Part shown: piece by piece, positions 32,380 to 42,252 of the stretch
How positions within the stretch are numbered: the first letter of the stretch is position 1
Layout of the letters: each line of letters starts with the position of its first letter
Source of the DNA: Seohaeicola_A nanhaiensis
GTDB taxonomy: Bacteria; Pseudomonadota; Alphaproteobacteria; Rhodobacterales; Rhodobacteraceae
NCBI RefSeq assembly: GCF_042654245.1
Contig: NZ_JBHSGI010000032.1
Coordinates: 1 to 64,000 of the forward strand
Direction of reading: 5' to 3'
Length of the DNA: 64,000 nt
Program-made: the position numbers and the translations under genes
Notes under the pieces: generated by a model
What the model saw: the letters and a program-made list of their open reading frames with translations, nothing else
The model's database searches: none
What the model was told of the DNA's origin: nothing

Positions 32380-33711
32380 ATGCAGGATATGGATCGCGGC
32401 TTCCCCGCGCTGAAAGCGCAGATCGACAGCGCAGAGGCGCATGTCGGCATCATCGGCCTTGGCTATGTCGGACTACCGCTGGCGGTGGCCGCGGCCAATG
32501 GCGGCTTCAGGGTGACGGGGTTCGACATCGACCCCTCCAAGGTCGACAGCATCGCCGCAGGGAAGAGCTATATCAGCGCGGTGTCCGATACCGCCTTGGC
32601 CGGCGCGGGCCTCGAGGCCACCACCGAATTCAGCCGACTCGGCCAGTGCCGGGTGATCGTGATCTGCGTCCCGACTCCGCTCGACGCGCAGCGCGCCCCC
32701 GACCTCTCCTTCGTCACGGCGACTGCCGGGGTCATCGCGCAGCACCTGCAGGCCGGCACGCTAGTTGTGCTGGAAAGCACCACCTGGCCGGGAACCACCG
32801 AGGAGGTGCTGGTGCCCCTGCTCGCCCGCAGCGGGCTGGAGCCGGGACGGGACGTCTTCACCGCCTTCTCCCCGGAGCGGGAGGATCCCGGCAACACCCG
32901 CTTCACCACGCGCTCGATCCCGAAGATCGTGGCCGGCTCCACGCCGGAGGCGGGCGCCCTGGCCGAGGCCTTCTACGGCAGGATCGTGGAGCGGGTCGTG
33001 CCCGTGCGCGACACCCGCACCGCCGAAGCGGTGAAGATCACCGAGAACATCTTCCGCTCGGTCAATATCGCGCTCGTGAACGAGCTCAAGCTGGTCTACG
33101 ACGCGATGGGCATCGACATCTGGGAGGTGATCGAGGCGGCCGCCACCAAGCCCTTCGGGTTCATGCCCTTCTACCCTGGACCGGGCCTTGGCGGACACTG
33201 CATCCCGATCGACCCCTTCTACCTTTCCTGGAAGGCCCGCGAGTTCGAGGTGCCGACCCGATTCATCGAACTGGCCGGCGAGATCAACACGGCGATGCCC
33301 CATCATGTCGTCGCCCGCCTGCGCGAGGTCGTCGATCGTGACTCGGGGCGTGGCCTGAACGGCACCGCGATCCTGCTGGTCGGCGTCGCCTACAAGAAGA
33401 ACGTAGCCGACATGCGCGAAAGCCCTGCGATGAAACTGATGCAGCTTATGGAAGAGGCCGGGGCCGAAGTGTCCTTCATAGACCCGCATGTGCCCGAGAT
33501 TCCACCGATGCGGGAATACGGCCAATACGAGAAGCGCGCCGCGCTCGACCCCGACGGACTTGGCCCCGGACAGTTTGCCGCCGTGCTGATCGCCACCGAT
33601 CACGACGCCATCGACTATGACGCCCTGCTGAGGCTCGGTTGTCCGGTCGTCGATACCCGCAATGCCATGGCCCGCCATGGCCTACCTCTAGAGCGGGTCA
33701 CGAAAATCTAA
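32380..33711 (+). CDS. UDP-sugar 6-dehydrogenase (UDP-GlcNAc dehydrogenase type)
   Basis: A 443-residue NAD-dependent enzyme that oxidises C6 of a UDP-hexose twice to a uronic acid. It has the N-terminal Rossmann motif GIIGLGYVGLPLA, the substrate region ESTTWPGTTEEV, and SPEREDPGN. The catalytic site is GPGLGGHCIPIDP, with Cys as nucleophile. The length and SPERE/GGHCIP details match WbpA-type UDP-N-acetylglucosamine dehydrogenases more than Ugd. The stop codon lies inside a 25-bp tandem duplication (33689-33738). Confidence 0.87.
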   Translation: MQDMDRGFPALKAQIDSAEAHVGIIGLGYVGLPLAVAAANGGFRVTGFDIDPSKVDSIAAGKSYISAVSDTALAGAGLEATTEFSRLGQCRVIVICVPTPLDAQRAPDLSFVTATAGVIAQHLQAGTLVVLESTTWPGTTEEVLVPLLARSGLEPGRDVFTAFSPEREDPGNTRFTTRSIPKIVAGSTPEAGALAEAFYGRIVERVVPVRDTRTAEAVKITENIFRSVNIALVNELKLVYDAMGIDIWEVIEAAATKPFGFMPFYPGPGLGGHCIPIDPFYLSWKAREFEVPTRFIELAGEINTAMPHHVVARLREVVDRDSGRGLNGTAILLVGVAYKKNVADMRESPAMKLMQLMEEAGAEVSFIDPHVPEIPPMREYGQYEKRAALDPDGLGPGQFAAVLIATDHDAIDYDALLRLGCPVVDTRNAMARHGLPLERVTKI

Positions 33712-33738
33712 GGTAGAGCGGGTCACGAAAATCTAAGG
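33689..33738 (+). repeat. 25-bp perfect tandem duplication
   Basis: Two identical adjacent 25-bp units, each beginning TAGAGCGGGTCACG. The first encodes the last residues and the stop of the dehydrogenase, and the second repeats them as non-coding DNA. It looks like a recent slippage or repair event. Confidence 0.85.
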
Positions 33739-33818
33739 AATCAGTCCGCCTCCCGCCTCTGGAAAGTGCAGTGGCACTTGTGCCAGAGTAGGACTGCGTT
33801 ACAGTCTGGCCTCTTGCG

Positions 33819-34883
33819 ATGCGTATCACTTTCGTCCTTCCATTCGCCGGTCTCACGGGAGGTGTCCGTGTCGTGGCAACATATGCCCGCATCCTACATG
33901 AGCGGGGACATGTGGTGCACGTCATTTCGGTTCCAGCGCGCCGGCCATCGGGCTGGCGCTATCGGATCCAGCGGATGCTAAGACGGATTCCGGCTTGGGT
34001 GCCGCCGACATTCACGCCACTGCTGGACGTTCTAGGTGATCGTCACGTAATCGTAGCGGAGCAGATGGTCGCTGAGCGCGACGTGCCCGATGGTGACATC
34101 GTCGTCGCGACATGGTGGCAAACAGCAGAATGGGTAAACGCCTTACCGGCCTCGAAGGGTCGCAAATTCTATCTGTTGCAGGATTACGAACTTTTCGAGA
34201 ATCAGCCCGCCGATCGCGTGAGCGCGACCTATGCGCTCGACCTCCGCAAGATCGCTGTGTCGAGCTATATCCGTGACAGGATTCTGGCGGCTCATGACGT
34301 GCAAGGAGACATTGCGGTGGTCCCAAATGCTGTCGATTTGACGCACTTCTCGGTCCAAGCAAGGCAGCGGAACCGACAGTTCAAGGTTGGTGTTCTCTAT
34401 GCGACAGCACCCCGGAAGAATATCCGGCTTGCCATCGAAGCTCTAGAACGCGCCCGACATCACAACCCTGGTCTCCGGGCACTGTTATTCGGCGCCATAC
34501 CGATCTCGGCCGACTTACCCCTGCCGGACTGGGTGGAGTATCATGAAGCCCCGGACCAAGCGGATATTCCCCAACTTTATGCCTCATGCGATCTGTGGCT
34601 ATTCCCGAGCAGAGAGGAAGGGTTCGGCCTGCCTATCCTTGAGGCGATGGCCTGCCGCACACCAGTGCTAGCCACAGATGCCGGCGCCGCGCCTGATCTC
34701 ATCGACGGGCGCAATGGCCGGATACTGCCCCACGATCCCGAAGCCTTCGCCGCCGCCATCCTGGAGTTCGCCCGGATGTCTCCGCAGGATTGGCGCTCCT
34801 GGTCCGACGCTGCCTTCGACACCGCATCGCACAACCGCTGGGACGATGCGACCGACCGCCTGCTGGCCGTGATCGGGCGCTGA
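33819..34883 (+). CDS. Glycosyltransferase family 4
   Basis: A 354-residue GT-B enzyme starting MRITFVLPFAGLTGGVRVVA, with the glycine-rich acceptor loop. The donor domain has YATAPRKNIRLAIEALERA and the E-x7-E stretch SREEGFGLPILEAMACRTP. Its GC content and codon use look lower than the surrounding genes, which hints at a separate origin. It is followed by a convergent GT2 gene 9 nt away. Confidence 0.82.
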   Translation: MRITFVLPFAGLTGGVRVVATYARILHERGHVVHVISVPARRPSGWRYRIQRMLRRIPAWVPPTFTPLLDVLGDRHVIVAEQMVAERDVPDGDIVVATWWQTAEWVNALPASKGRKFYLLQDYELFENQPADRVSATYALDLRKIAVSSYIRDRILAAHDVQGDIAVVPNAVDLTHFSVQARQRNRQFKVGVLYATAPRKNIRLAIEALERARHHNPGLRALLFGAIPISADLPLPDWVEYHEAPDQADIPQLYASCDLWLFPSREEGFGLPILEAMACRTPVLATDAGAAPDLIDGRNGRILPHDPEAFAAAILEFARMSPQDWRSWSDAAFDTASHNRWDDATDRLLAVIGR

Positions 34884-34892
34884 CAGCCGACG

Positions 34893-35891
34893 TCACTTGT
34901 ATTCGATGAGGCCGCCCCGACGTCCGGCCAGCCGTTCACAGGCATAGCCCAGTATGCCGGCTGTCTCGGGAAAGCTCCCCAGCGTCAGAAACAGCGCATG
35001 CAGGGGCGGATACCCCCGCAGGGTCAGGCGCAGCACCTTCAGCGGCCAGAGCAGGGCAAGCAGCAGAGCCCATGGTGTAACTGTCAGCCCGGCGAGCAGG
35101 ACCAGGGGCAGCGCGACACCCCAGACCAGGGCACGGCGCAGCCGGGTGATATTGTGACGCTCGGGCGGGGCGCCGTGCAGGGCCGCCCCTTCCGCATAGG
35201 CATGGCCGGCCCGCCGCATCCTGGTCCACCACTGGGCGAACCGGGTCAGCGCCGCATCGTGCCAGGTCATCTCGGCATCGAGGCGCCAGATCTTCCAGCC
35301 CGCCGCGCGCAGACGCACGCAGAGTTCCGGTTCCTCGCCCGCGATCAGATCGGGATTGTAACCTCCCACGGCCCGCAGCGCCGCACTCCGCATCAGCACG
35401 TCGCCGCCACACGCGCGTGTCTCGCCGACCGGCGTGTCCCATTCGCGATCGGTCAGCCAGTTGTAGAGCGAAGCTTCGGGGTGACGTTCGCGCCGCCGGC
35501 CACAGACCGCGGCGACCTCCGGCCGCGCCGCGAGAAAAGCTGTGGCCGCACCGATCCAGCCGTCGCGCAGGCTGCAGTCCCCGTCGATGAACTGCACTAG
35601 GGCAGGCGCAGGATCCCGGCGCATCGCGGCCTCGAAGCCGGCATTGCGCGCCCGCGCTGCAGTGAAGGGCTCGCGCATGTCCAGCGCGACGACCACGGCG
35701 CCCGTCGCCGCCGCCGCCGCCGGGCTGCCATCGGTCGAACCGGAATCGACATAGACGACGGGAGAGAAGCCCCCCTTCAGCGAGTCCAGGCAGGCCAGCA
35801 GGCGCGCGCCCTCATTGCGCCCGATCACCACCGCCGCGATGCCCGGCAGGCCCTTATCTGTGGCGTCTGACCCCATCTCTTCCTCGCACAT
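34893..35891 (-). CDS. Glycosyltransferase family 2 with C-terminal membrane segments
   Basis: A 332-residue GT-A enzyme. The ATG at 35891 is preceded by AGGAGG (3 nt spacing); another ATG at 35876 is possible. It has IAAVVIGRNEGARLLACLDS, YVDSGSTDGSP and the metal motif FIDGDCSLRDGW, then GGDVLMRSAALRAVGGYNPD and EEPELCVRLRAAGW. Two or three hydrophobic segments follow residue 235, so it is membrane-bound. It overlaps the end of the Wzy-like gene by 38 bp and is probably in the same operon. Confidence 0.82.
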   Translation of the reverse strand: MCEEEMGSDATDKGLPGIAAVVIGRNEGARLLACLDSLKGGFSPVVYVDSGSTDGSPAAAAATGAVVVALDMREPFTAARARNAGFEAAMRRDPAPALVQFIDGDCSLRDGWIGAATAFLAARPEVAAVCGRRRERHPEASLYNWLTDREWDTPVGETRACGGDVLMRSAALRAVGGYNPDLIAGEEPELCVRLRAAGWKIWRLDAEMTWHDAALTRFAQWWTRMRRAGHAYAEGAALHGAPPERHNITRLRRALVWGVALPLVLLAGLTVTPWALLLALLWPLKVLRLTLRGYPPLHALFLTLGSFPETAGILGYACERLAGRRGGLIEYK

Positions 35892-37395
35892 CTTCCTCCT
35901 GCGCCGGCGGCTTGGCCGCCTTTTCCGGTCCCTCGAAAGAGCGATGCAGACGATAGGGCATCGGCCGGTCGTGTCCGAACCGGGAATAACGCACTTCCCT
36001 GAGCCCCTGCTCGGGTTCATCCGCCGCATGTCCGGCTTCCACCTCCCGGCCTGTCAGTTCCAGGCGTCCTGCCAGCGCGCCCGCCAGAAGCCAAGTGATC
36101 TGCGTCAGGGAGGCATTCGGAATGAGGTCGACCATGTTCGCCGTCAGGATCAGACAGACCCCGGCCGTTTCCGGCAGCAGAGTATAGCGCCTTTGCCGGA
36201 TGGCCAACAGGATGATGGGAATTCCCAGCAGTCCGAATCGGCAGAGATATCCGATCCACCCGTCCCGGCCGATCGCGATAATCCAGAATCCGTCCGTCGT
36301 GGAACTCAGGCTAGCGTCCTCGCGATAGAGCAGACTGCGCCCCCAGCCCCCCCAACCGAACACGGGCCGCTGGTTCGCCTTCTCAAGCAGACGCTCCTCG
36401 TTCAACAGGCGGAACCGGAGGGAGCTCGACCGCTCCTCGCTGATCGATGCTGCGAGATTGTTTACCCGCTCAACCGGTATCAACCCAGCCCCGCGCAGAA
36501 GCGGATAGAGCATGATCACACCGACGAAACAGGCGGCAATGACGACCTGCAGACGCGGCTTCATCAGCAGCAGGATAGAAGTGAACATCAGACCAATTGC
36601 AAGACTGCCGAGCGAGCGGCAGAGGTAAAGGATCAGCAGCAACCAGAGACCGGCGGCAAGGTATTTTCCGCGGCTCTCCGGTATCGCGATACGGAACATC
36701 GTGAAGGCGGACAGCACCGTTCCCGCCATGAAGATGGCCAGCCACAACCCATGCTCCAAGAAAACCAGAGGACGGTAGTGCCCCCCGCGGATATGCTGGA
36801 TCCAGCTGTGCGGAAAAAATCCATAGATCATCTGGTTCAGCTGCGGCGAGAAGCGAACCTCGAAGAGGATCGGGACGGAGTATATGAGCCCGGCCAAGCA
36901 GAGGATCCGCAGGAGATTGCGATGCTGCTGGGGATGGCCCAGCAGGCGGCGGGCAATCAGGAAGGGCAGCAGTTCGATGATCGTGCTCAGCACCGCCGCG
37001 AGCGCATCGTAGGTTCTGAGACCGGGCAGGACGACGCCCCCCCCGATCGGGAGCGGGTCGGTATTGGAGAGAACGGTCAGGGCTGCGCTGGCCAGGAGCC
37101 CCAAGCAAAGCAAGAGGAGAATCGGGTTGGCGGGCAGCCAGCCCCTGAGTACGACGGCCCCATCCTGGACCTTGGTTTTGCCCACCAGGATCAGGATTGC
37201 GACCAGGGCCACCAGGCTGGGCATCGAATTCTTGTCGACTGACGGCAGGATCGGGAGATCGAAGGCCACCTGCGTGGGCAGGAAGAGGTAACCGGCAACG
37301 ATGCACCAGCAGACCGCAATCGGCAACGGCATCGAACGGAAGAAGGCAATTCCCGCCAGCGGCCAGGCGAAGATGACGGCCAGAGGCGGAATCAT
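35854..37395 (-). CDS. Wzy-like polymerase / O-antigen ligase-family protein
   Basis: A 513-residue membrane protein with about eleven hydrophobic segments and a longer periplasmic loop. The C-terminal half has RPVFGWGGWGRSLLYRED and TTDGFWIIAIGRDGW, typical of the Wzy_C/O-antigen ligase family. It would join flipped repeat units in the periplasm. The last 60 residues are hydrophilic. It lies between two transferase genes on the same strand, with WecB-like upstream by 40 bp. Ligase versus polymerase cannot be decided, but the Wzx gene nearby favours polymerase. Confidence 0.75.
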   Translation of the reverse strand: MIPPLAVIFAWPLAGIAFFRSMPLPIAVCWCIVAGYLFLPTQVAFDLPILPSVDKNSMPSLVALVAILILVGKTKVQDGAVVLRGWLPANPILLLLCLGLLASAALTVLSNTDPLPIGGGVVLPGLRTYDALAAVLSTIIELLPFLIARRLLGHPQQHRNLLRILCLAGLIYSVPILFEVRFSPQLNQMIYGFFPHSWIQHIRGGHYRPLVFLEHGLWLAIFMAGTVLSAFTMFRIAIPESRGKYLAAGLWLLLILYLCRSLGSLAIGLMFTSILLLMKPRLQVVIAACFVGVIMLYPLLRGAGLIPVERVNNLAASISEERSSSLRFRLLNEERLLEKANQRPVFGWGGWGRSLLYREDASLSSTTDGFWIIAIGRDGWIGYLCRFGLLGIPIILLAIRQRRYTLLPETAGVCLILTANMVDLIPNASLTQITWLLAGALAGRLELTGREVEAGHAADEPEQGLREVRYSRFGHDRPMPYRLHRSFEGPEKAAKPPAQEEDVRGRDGVRRHR

Positions 37396-37435
37396 CGGCG
37401 GGTCTTCTGGATGTTCGTGGCGCCCCCGGTACCTG

Positions 37436-38227
37436 TCATCGCGGCTCCTCCTCAGGCAGGCCGGCTCGGCGGGACTTCAGCGCGACGACCACCAGACCCG
37501 GCAGGACGGCGAAACATTCCGCATAGCGCCGGCCCATCCGCCGCGGATCATGAACCAGCCGCCACAGCCACTCTGCCGCCAGGCGCCGCACGATCCGTGG
37601 CGCGCGGCGCTGACGCCCGGCGATGAAATCGAGTCCGGCGCCGATCGACACGAAGCCCATGTGCGGCAGAACCTCCTGCGCATGAGCCGCGAAGCGCTCC
37701 TGCTTCGGCGCTCCCAGAGCGAGGAAGCACAGCCCCGCGCCCGAAGCCCCGAGACGGGTGAGACAGGCATCGGCATCCGGACCGGTGGGATCGAACCCCA
37801 TAGCCGGCGCGATGAGGGCCGCCACCTTCAGATCGGGATAGCGCCGCGACAGCGCCTTCGCCGCCGCCTGCAGCGCCTCATCGGTCGAGCCCAGAAGCGC
37901 GATCGAAACGCCAAGCTCGGCCGCCAGCGCAACGAGGGGATTGATCAGATCGGATCCCGTCACCAGATCGATCTGCCGCCCCGCCAGGCCTTCCAGCCAG
38001 CGGATCGGGTTTCCATCCGCCGTGACATGGCTGTGGCGTAGATAGGCGGCCGCAAAATCCGGCTGCCGGCGCAGCTTGACGACGTGATCGAGATTGAGCG
38101 TGGCCAGGGTGAACCCCTGCCGGTTCTCCAGTCTCGCGCACAGATCAGCCAGCAGCTCCGCGCGCGACGCGACATTGACCGTCACGGCGCTGCGGGTCTC
38201 GTCGGTGAGGCAGGTCGGCCAGTTCAT
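37436..38227 (-). CDS. WecB/TagA/CpsF-family glycosyltransferase (GT26)
   Basis: A 263-residue enzyme that adds N-acetylmannosamine, glucose or a related sugar to a lipid-linked sugar. The start at 38227 is chosen because the longer frame upstream is not protein-like. Family motifs are present: TLNLDHVVKLRRQPDF, VTADGNPIRWLEG, RVTG-like LVTGSDLIN, and LGAPKQERFAAHA. It opens the minus-strand unit GT26, Wzy-like, GT2. Confidence 0.88.
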   Translation of the reverse strand: MNWPTCLTDETRSAVTVNVASRAELLADLCARLENRQGFTLATLNLDHVVKLRRQPDFAAAYLRHSHVTADGNPIRWLEGLAGRQIDLVTGSDLINPLVALAAELGVSIALLGSTDEALQAAAKALSRRYPDLKVAALIAPAMGFDPTGPDADACLTRLGASGAGLCFLALGAPKQERFAAHAQEVLPHMGFVSIGAGLDFIAGRQRRAPRIVRRLAAEWLWRLVHDPRRMGRRYAECFAVLPGLVVVALKSRRAGLPEEEPR

Positions 38228-38543
38228 CGTTGCGTGTTCCCGTCTCTCTTGCCGCCGGGATCCATCGGCCTGCTCTTCCGGAAGTATGCTCCCAGAATAT
38301 AACCTTCCAGAGAGGCATAAAAGGGCCGAAACTTGGACGTCCCCGCGGCATCCCGGACGACCGGCACCGTCATGCGCGAAATATGTTCGATCCGGTCGGG
38401 CCACGGCATAGCCGATCGTCACGGGGAAGGCGACCCCCGGCAGGACCGGAGAGGCTGTGCCGGAAGCACAGGATGGCCGCTTCGCCGCGCTTCCCCCGAT
38501 AGGGCATTGATTTCCGGCGCAACCTTCCTCTAGTTCCTCGGTC
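38228..38543. promoter_or_regulatory. Divergent intergenic region between GT26 and GT2 genes
   Basis: 316 bp with no gene. It must carry promoters for two outward units. An AT-rich piece at about 38285-38310 (AGAATATAACC) could hold a -10 box, but no clear -35 partner is seen. Confidence 0.3.
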
Positions 38544-39500
38544 ATGCCCCTAATGCCCGAGCGCCAGGACATGATCGACCCACGCGCCTATGTACTGATC
38601 TCCCCCTGCCGCAACGAGGCGGATTACATGCGCCGCACGCTCGACAGCGTGGTCGCGCAGACGCTGACCCCAGCGCTCTGGGTGATCGTCGACGACGGCT
38701 CGACCGACGCGACGCCCCAGATCCTGGCCGAGTATGCGGCGCGCCACGACTGGATCCGCGTGGTGAAAAAGCCCGACCGCGGCCACCGCGCCGTCGGCCC
38801 CGGCGTGATCGAAGCCTTCTACGTCGGCTATGACACCATCGACCCCGCCGACTTCGCCTATTCCTGCAAGCTCGATCTCGATCTCGATCTGCCGCCTCGC
38901 TATTTCGAGACGCTGATCGAACGGATGGAGGCGGACCCGCGGCTTGGCACCTGTTCGGGCAAGCCCTACGTACGCCATGGCGGCAAGCTGATCTCGGAAC
39001 GGCGCGGCGACGAGATGAGCGTGGGCATGACCAAGTTCTACCGGCGCGCATGCTTCGAGGCGATCGGCGGCTATGTCCGCGAGGTGATGTGGGACGCCAT
39101 CGACTGCCACAAGGCGCGCATGCTCGGCTGGCGCGCGGCAAGCTGGGACCATCCTGATCTGAACTTCGAGCACCTGCGTCCCATGGGCTCGTCGCAGACC
39201 TCGATCTGGACCGGCAAGCGGCGGCATGGCTACGGGCAGTGGTTCATGGGATCGGACCCACTCTATTACCTCGCCACCTGCGTCTTCCGGATGGGCGAGC
39301 GTCCCTTCGTGCTGGGCGGGCTGGCGATGCTGCAGGGCTATGTGCAGGCCTGGATGCGGGGTGACCGCCAGCTTGACGATCCCGAACTGGTGGCCTTCAT
39401 CCGCGCCTACCAGCGCCGGGCTCTGTTCAGGGGCAAGGCCCGCGCGGTGGCCGAGATCGAGGCCGGGCAGACCGCGCCCCCGCCGGCCCGCACCCGGTAA
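38544..39500 (+). CDS. Glycosyltransferase family 2
   Basis: A 318-residue GT-A enzyme. It has YVLISPCRNEADYMRRTLDS, WVIVDDGSTDATPQIL and the metal motif KLDLDLDLPPRYF, then RRACFEAIGGYVREVMWDAID, where an acidic pair is the likely catalytic base. It has no membrane segment. The ATG at 38544 has no clear RBS; ATG 38571 is possible. It is convergent with the acyltransferase gene, with 9 bp between stops. Confidence 0.83.
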   Translation: MPLMPERQDMIDPRAYVLISPCRNEADYMRRTLDSVVAQTLTPALWVIVDDGSTDATPQILAEYAARHDWIRVVKKPDRGHRAVGPGVIEAFYVGYDTIDPADFAYSCKLDLDLDLPPRYFETLIERMEADPRLGTCSGKPYVRHGGKLISERRGDEMSVGMTKFYRRACFEAIGGYVREVMWDAIDCHKARMLGWRAASWDHPDLNFEHLRPMGSSQTSIWTGKRRHGYGQWFMGSDPLYYLATCVFRMGERPFVLGGLAMLQGYVQAWMRGDRQLDDPELVAFIRAYQRRALFRGKARAVAEIEAGQTAPPPARTR

Positions 39501-39509
39501 GGCGGCCCG

Positions 39510-40661
39510 TCAGCGGGCGGCGGGGCGGTCCCCGCGCCGGACCTTCGGGCCGGGCTTGAGGCTGAGGAAGAAGCGCTCCAGTGTTCGGAAGCTGATCTCC
39601 GCGATGAGGATCGCCCCAGCCACGAAGATGGCTGTGGCGATGGTTTCGGCCAGAGCGGGGGGTAGGCCCAGGACTGCGGCGCCCTCGACCCCGACATGGC
39701 GGGCGATCAGGTGATAGAGGTAGATGCCGTAGCTGATTTCTCCGATCCGGGCGACCGGCGCCCAGGAGAAAAGCGGCGCCAACCGGTGATCCTCGCGCAC
39801 CACCAGGGCGGCCAGGCAGAACGCCATCGTCAAATGCACCAGCAGGAAGGGCAGACCGGTCAGATCGGCGGGGAGAACCGCCAGAACGACGACCAGGGCG
39901 GCAAACAGGCAGGCCGGGGCGATGCGCGCGCCGCAGAGGGCGTAGAGCATCCGGAACCCGCGCGGATCGTGCAGGAGAACGGCGGTCAGGGTGCCGCAGA
40001 GGATGGCGCCGAAACTGGCGGCCGGCAGCGCCCAGACGGCATGTTCGCTGCGGATGGGACTGAAGCCCATCGCGGCCATAACTCCGGTGGCGGTGGCGAC
40101 GCAGAGGCCGAGCAGCAGCAACAGGGCGGGGATGCGGAGCCGGGGCGCCAGCAGCGACAGCAGCAGGGGCCACACGAGGTAATACTGTTCCTCCACCGAC
40201 AGGGACCATGTGACCGTCAGCATAGGGATATCGCCGATCAGCATGTTCGCCAGGAAGAGATAGTAATAGGGCACCAGGGGCGCCAGTTCATCCATTCCCT
40301 TGTACCAGACCCAGTACAGCGACATGGCTGTCACCAGCAGGAAATAGGCCGGAATGATCCGCAGAGCGCGTCGCAGGTAGAAATCCTTCAGGGAAATCGC
40401 CCGGGTCCGGCTTTCCTCACGCAACAGCAGGGTGGTGATGAGAAAGCCGCTGAGCACGAAGAAGAAATCCACCCCCAGAAATCCTCGAGTCAGGAACTTG
40501 GGCGGGGCCTCGAGACTGCCCAGAAGCGGGCTGTGATGCCAGAGCACCATGCCGATGCACAGGCAGCGCAGCCCGTTCAGGGAGCCAAAGAACCGGACGC
40601 TCCGATAGTGGTCGTAGGCGGTCAGAGTCGTGTTCGGCACCTGATCCATCATCGTTCCCAT
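39510..40661 (-). CDS. Acyltransferase-3 family protein
   Basis: A 383-residue membrane O-acyltransferase with about ten segments and no SGNH domain. Motifs are LNGLRCLCIGMVLWHH (catalytic His region), GVDFFFVLSGFLITTLL, YLRRALRIIPAYF and VTWSLSVEEQYYLVWP. The C-terminus GEISYGIYLYHL is complete. It probably acetylates or succinylates the polysaccharide, as ExoZ/OafA proteins do. Confidence 0.87.
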   Translation of the reverse strand: MGTMMDQVPNTTLTAYDHYRSVRFFGSLNGLRCLCIGMVLWHHSPLLGSLEAPPKFLTRGFLGVDFFFVLSGFLITTLLLREESRTRAISLKDFYLRRALRIIPAYFLLVTAMSLYWVWYKGMDELAPLVPYYYLFLANMLIGDIPMLTVTWSLSVEEQYYLVWPLLLSLLAPRLRIPALLLLLGLCVATATGVMAAMGFSPIRSEHAVWALPAASFGAILCGTLTAVLLHDPRGFRMLYALCGARIAPACLFAALVVVLAVLPADLTGLPFLLVHLTMAFCLAALVVREDHRLAPLFSWAPVARIGEISYGIYLYHLIARHVGVEGAAVLGLPPALAETIATAIFVAGAILIAEISFRTLERFFLSLKPGPKVRRGDRPAAR

Positions 40662-40779
40662 CCGGTCGTTTCCCGAGACGACCCTGCCCGCGGGGGGGAG
40701 CAGACAGTCGCGCTGCAGGCCATGGCGGCCGCGGCGCAGGAGACAACGGGAAAGCGGCCCTTTTCCAGCATGACTGCGA

Positions 40780-41985
40780 TCAGCCGAAATCGTGCAGCGC
40801 TTCGGCCAGAGCGTCGGCGCTGCGGCTGGCGCCGAAGCTCTCGACGATCCGCGCGCGGCCCTGGCGGGCGAGAGTGTCGCGCAGCTCGGGCTCGCGCATC
40901 AGCCGCAGCAGGGCCGCGGCCAGCGCCGGACTGTCCTTCGGTGGGACCAGCAGACCGTCGCGGCCGCTCTCGATCAGTTCCAGCACGCCCCCGGCCGCCG
41001 TGCCGATGGTGGGCACGCCGCAGGCCATCGCCTCCATATAGGCGACCCCCAGCGGCTCGGCCCAGCTGGCCAGAACGAAACCGTCGGCGGCGTGAAGCTG
41101 GTCCAGCACCTCCTGCTGCGTGACCGCCCCGAGCAGCGTCACCCTGTCGGCCAGTCCGGCGCGGGCGATGCGCGCTTCCAGTTCGCGCCGGTAGCCCTGC
41201 CCGCCCTGCTCGTCCTCGCCGGCGACGAAGAGCTCCCACGCCAGCTCCGGCCGGTCCCGCCGGATCGCTTCCAGGGCGTCGAGAAGCACGTCGTATCCCT
41301 TGACCCGGTTCAGCCGTGCACAGCAGAACCACCGAAAGGGCCGGCCCTCGGGGCGATCACCGGGCTGCGGGCTGAAATGGTCGGTGTCCACACCCATCGG
41401 GGCAATCCGGCACCGCCCGGCCACCGAGGGCAGCATCGCGGTCATCTCCTGCCTGAGCTTTTCCGTAATCACGAAGCCAAAGCGGGCGCGGGCCCACTTG
41501 AAGTCCTGGTCCGGGCCATAGTCCTCGACCGGGCCATGCAGCACCAGGCTGTAGGGCAGACCGTAAAGCAGGTGGCAGAAGGCGGCGATCAGGGCCGAGT
41601 TCGCACAGGAATGGACATGCAGATGGGTGATACCCTCTCTCCGGCAGAGCTGCCCGAGACGGCCAGCCAGCACCAGCAAGGGCCATGTCTGACGTCGCCG
41701 CAGGGTGCGGCGGGCATCGGGCTGGGACAGGACGCGGCCGCCGCGTGCCAGCAGGCCGCCCAGAACCAGCGGCCAGCTGGCGGGCGGCAGGGGAAAGAGA
41801 TACTGTGCCTGCGCATTGACGACCCAGTCATGCATCACGCTGCGGATCGGCATGCGGGTGGAGAAGATCCGGACAGGGTACCCGTGACGCGCCTGAAGTG
41901 CCAGGATTTCCCGCCAGAAGAAAGAATGGGTCTGACCGGGAAACTCGGGAATGAGATACCCTATCCTGGGTCCGAGCTCTGCCAA
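40780..41985 (-). CDS. Glycosyltransferase family 4
   Basis: A 401-residue GT-B enzyme. The most likely start is TTG at 41985 (LAELGPRIGYLIPEFPGQTH), with GAGG upstream; residues encoded further upstream are not protein-like. It has HLHVHSCANSALIAAFCHLL, FVITEKLRQEM, and the donor domain CARLNRVKGYDVLLDALEAI with E-x7-E stretch WAEPLGVAYMEAMACGVP. It resembles colanic acid WcaL-type transferases. It faces away from the gene at 42253. Confidence 0.82.
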   Translation of the reverse strand: MAELGPRIGYLIPEFPGQTHSFFWREILALQARHGYPVRIFSTRMPIRSVMHDWVVNAQAQYLFPLPPASWPLVLGGLLARGGRVLSQPDARRTLRRRQTWPLLVLAGRLGQLCRREGITHLHVHSCANSALIAAFCHLLYGLPYSLVLHGPVEDYGPDQDFKWARARFGFVITEKLRQEMTAMLPSVAGRCRIAPMGVDTDHFSPQPGDRPEGRPFRWFCCARLNRVKGYDVLLDALEAIRRDRPELAWELFVAGEDEQGGQGYRRELEARIARAGLADRVTLLGAVTQQEVLDQLHAADGFVLASWAEPLGVAYMEAMACGVPTIGTAAGGVLELIESGRDGLLVPPKDSPALAAALLRLMREPELRDTLARQGRARIVESFGASRSADALAEALHDFG

Positions 41986-42252
41986 AATCCCGACCTCTTC
42001 CGCGCCTGCCCTGCTCCCGGCCCTGCATATCTGGACGAGAGTCCGGAACTCATAATTGCCGAAGGCGCAGGGAGCAAGGGCGATCCGGGCAGGGCCGCGC
42101 CAGCACGGAAGGCGGTTGGCGCGCTCACGGCATATCACACCGGACCTGTCGGGATCTCCGGCTGGAAAGATTGTCCTGGTCCGCTTTGGCGCATCCAATA
42201 TGCCCTTGCGAGAATCGCCAACCTGTCCCAATCGTCCAATGGGGGACTGAAA

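Noticed and set aside
40792..42252. N-terminal 487 codons of an 809-codon plus-strand frame
   Set aside because: This part reads the opposite strand of a clear GT4 gene. Only the region from 42253 is protein-like.
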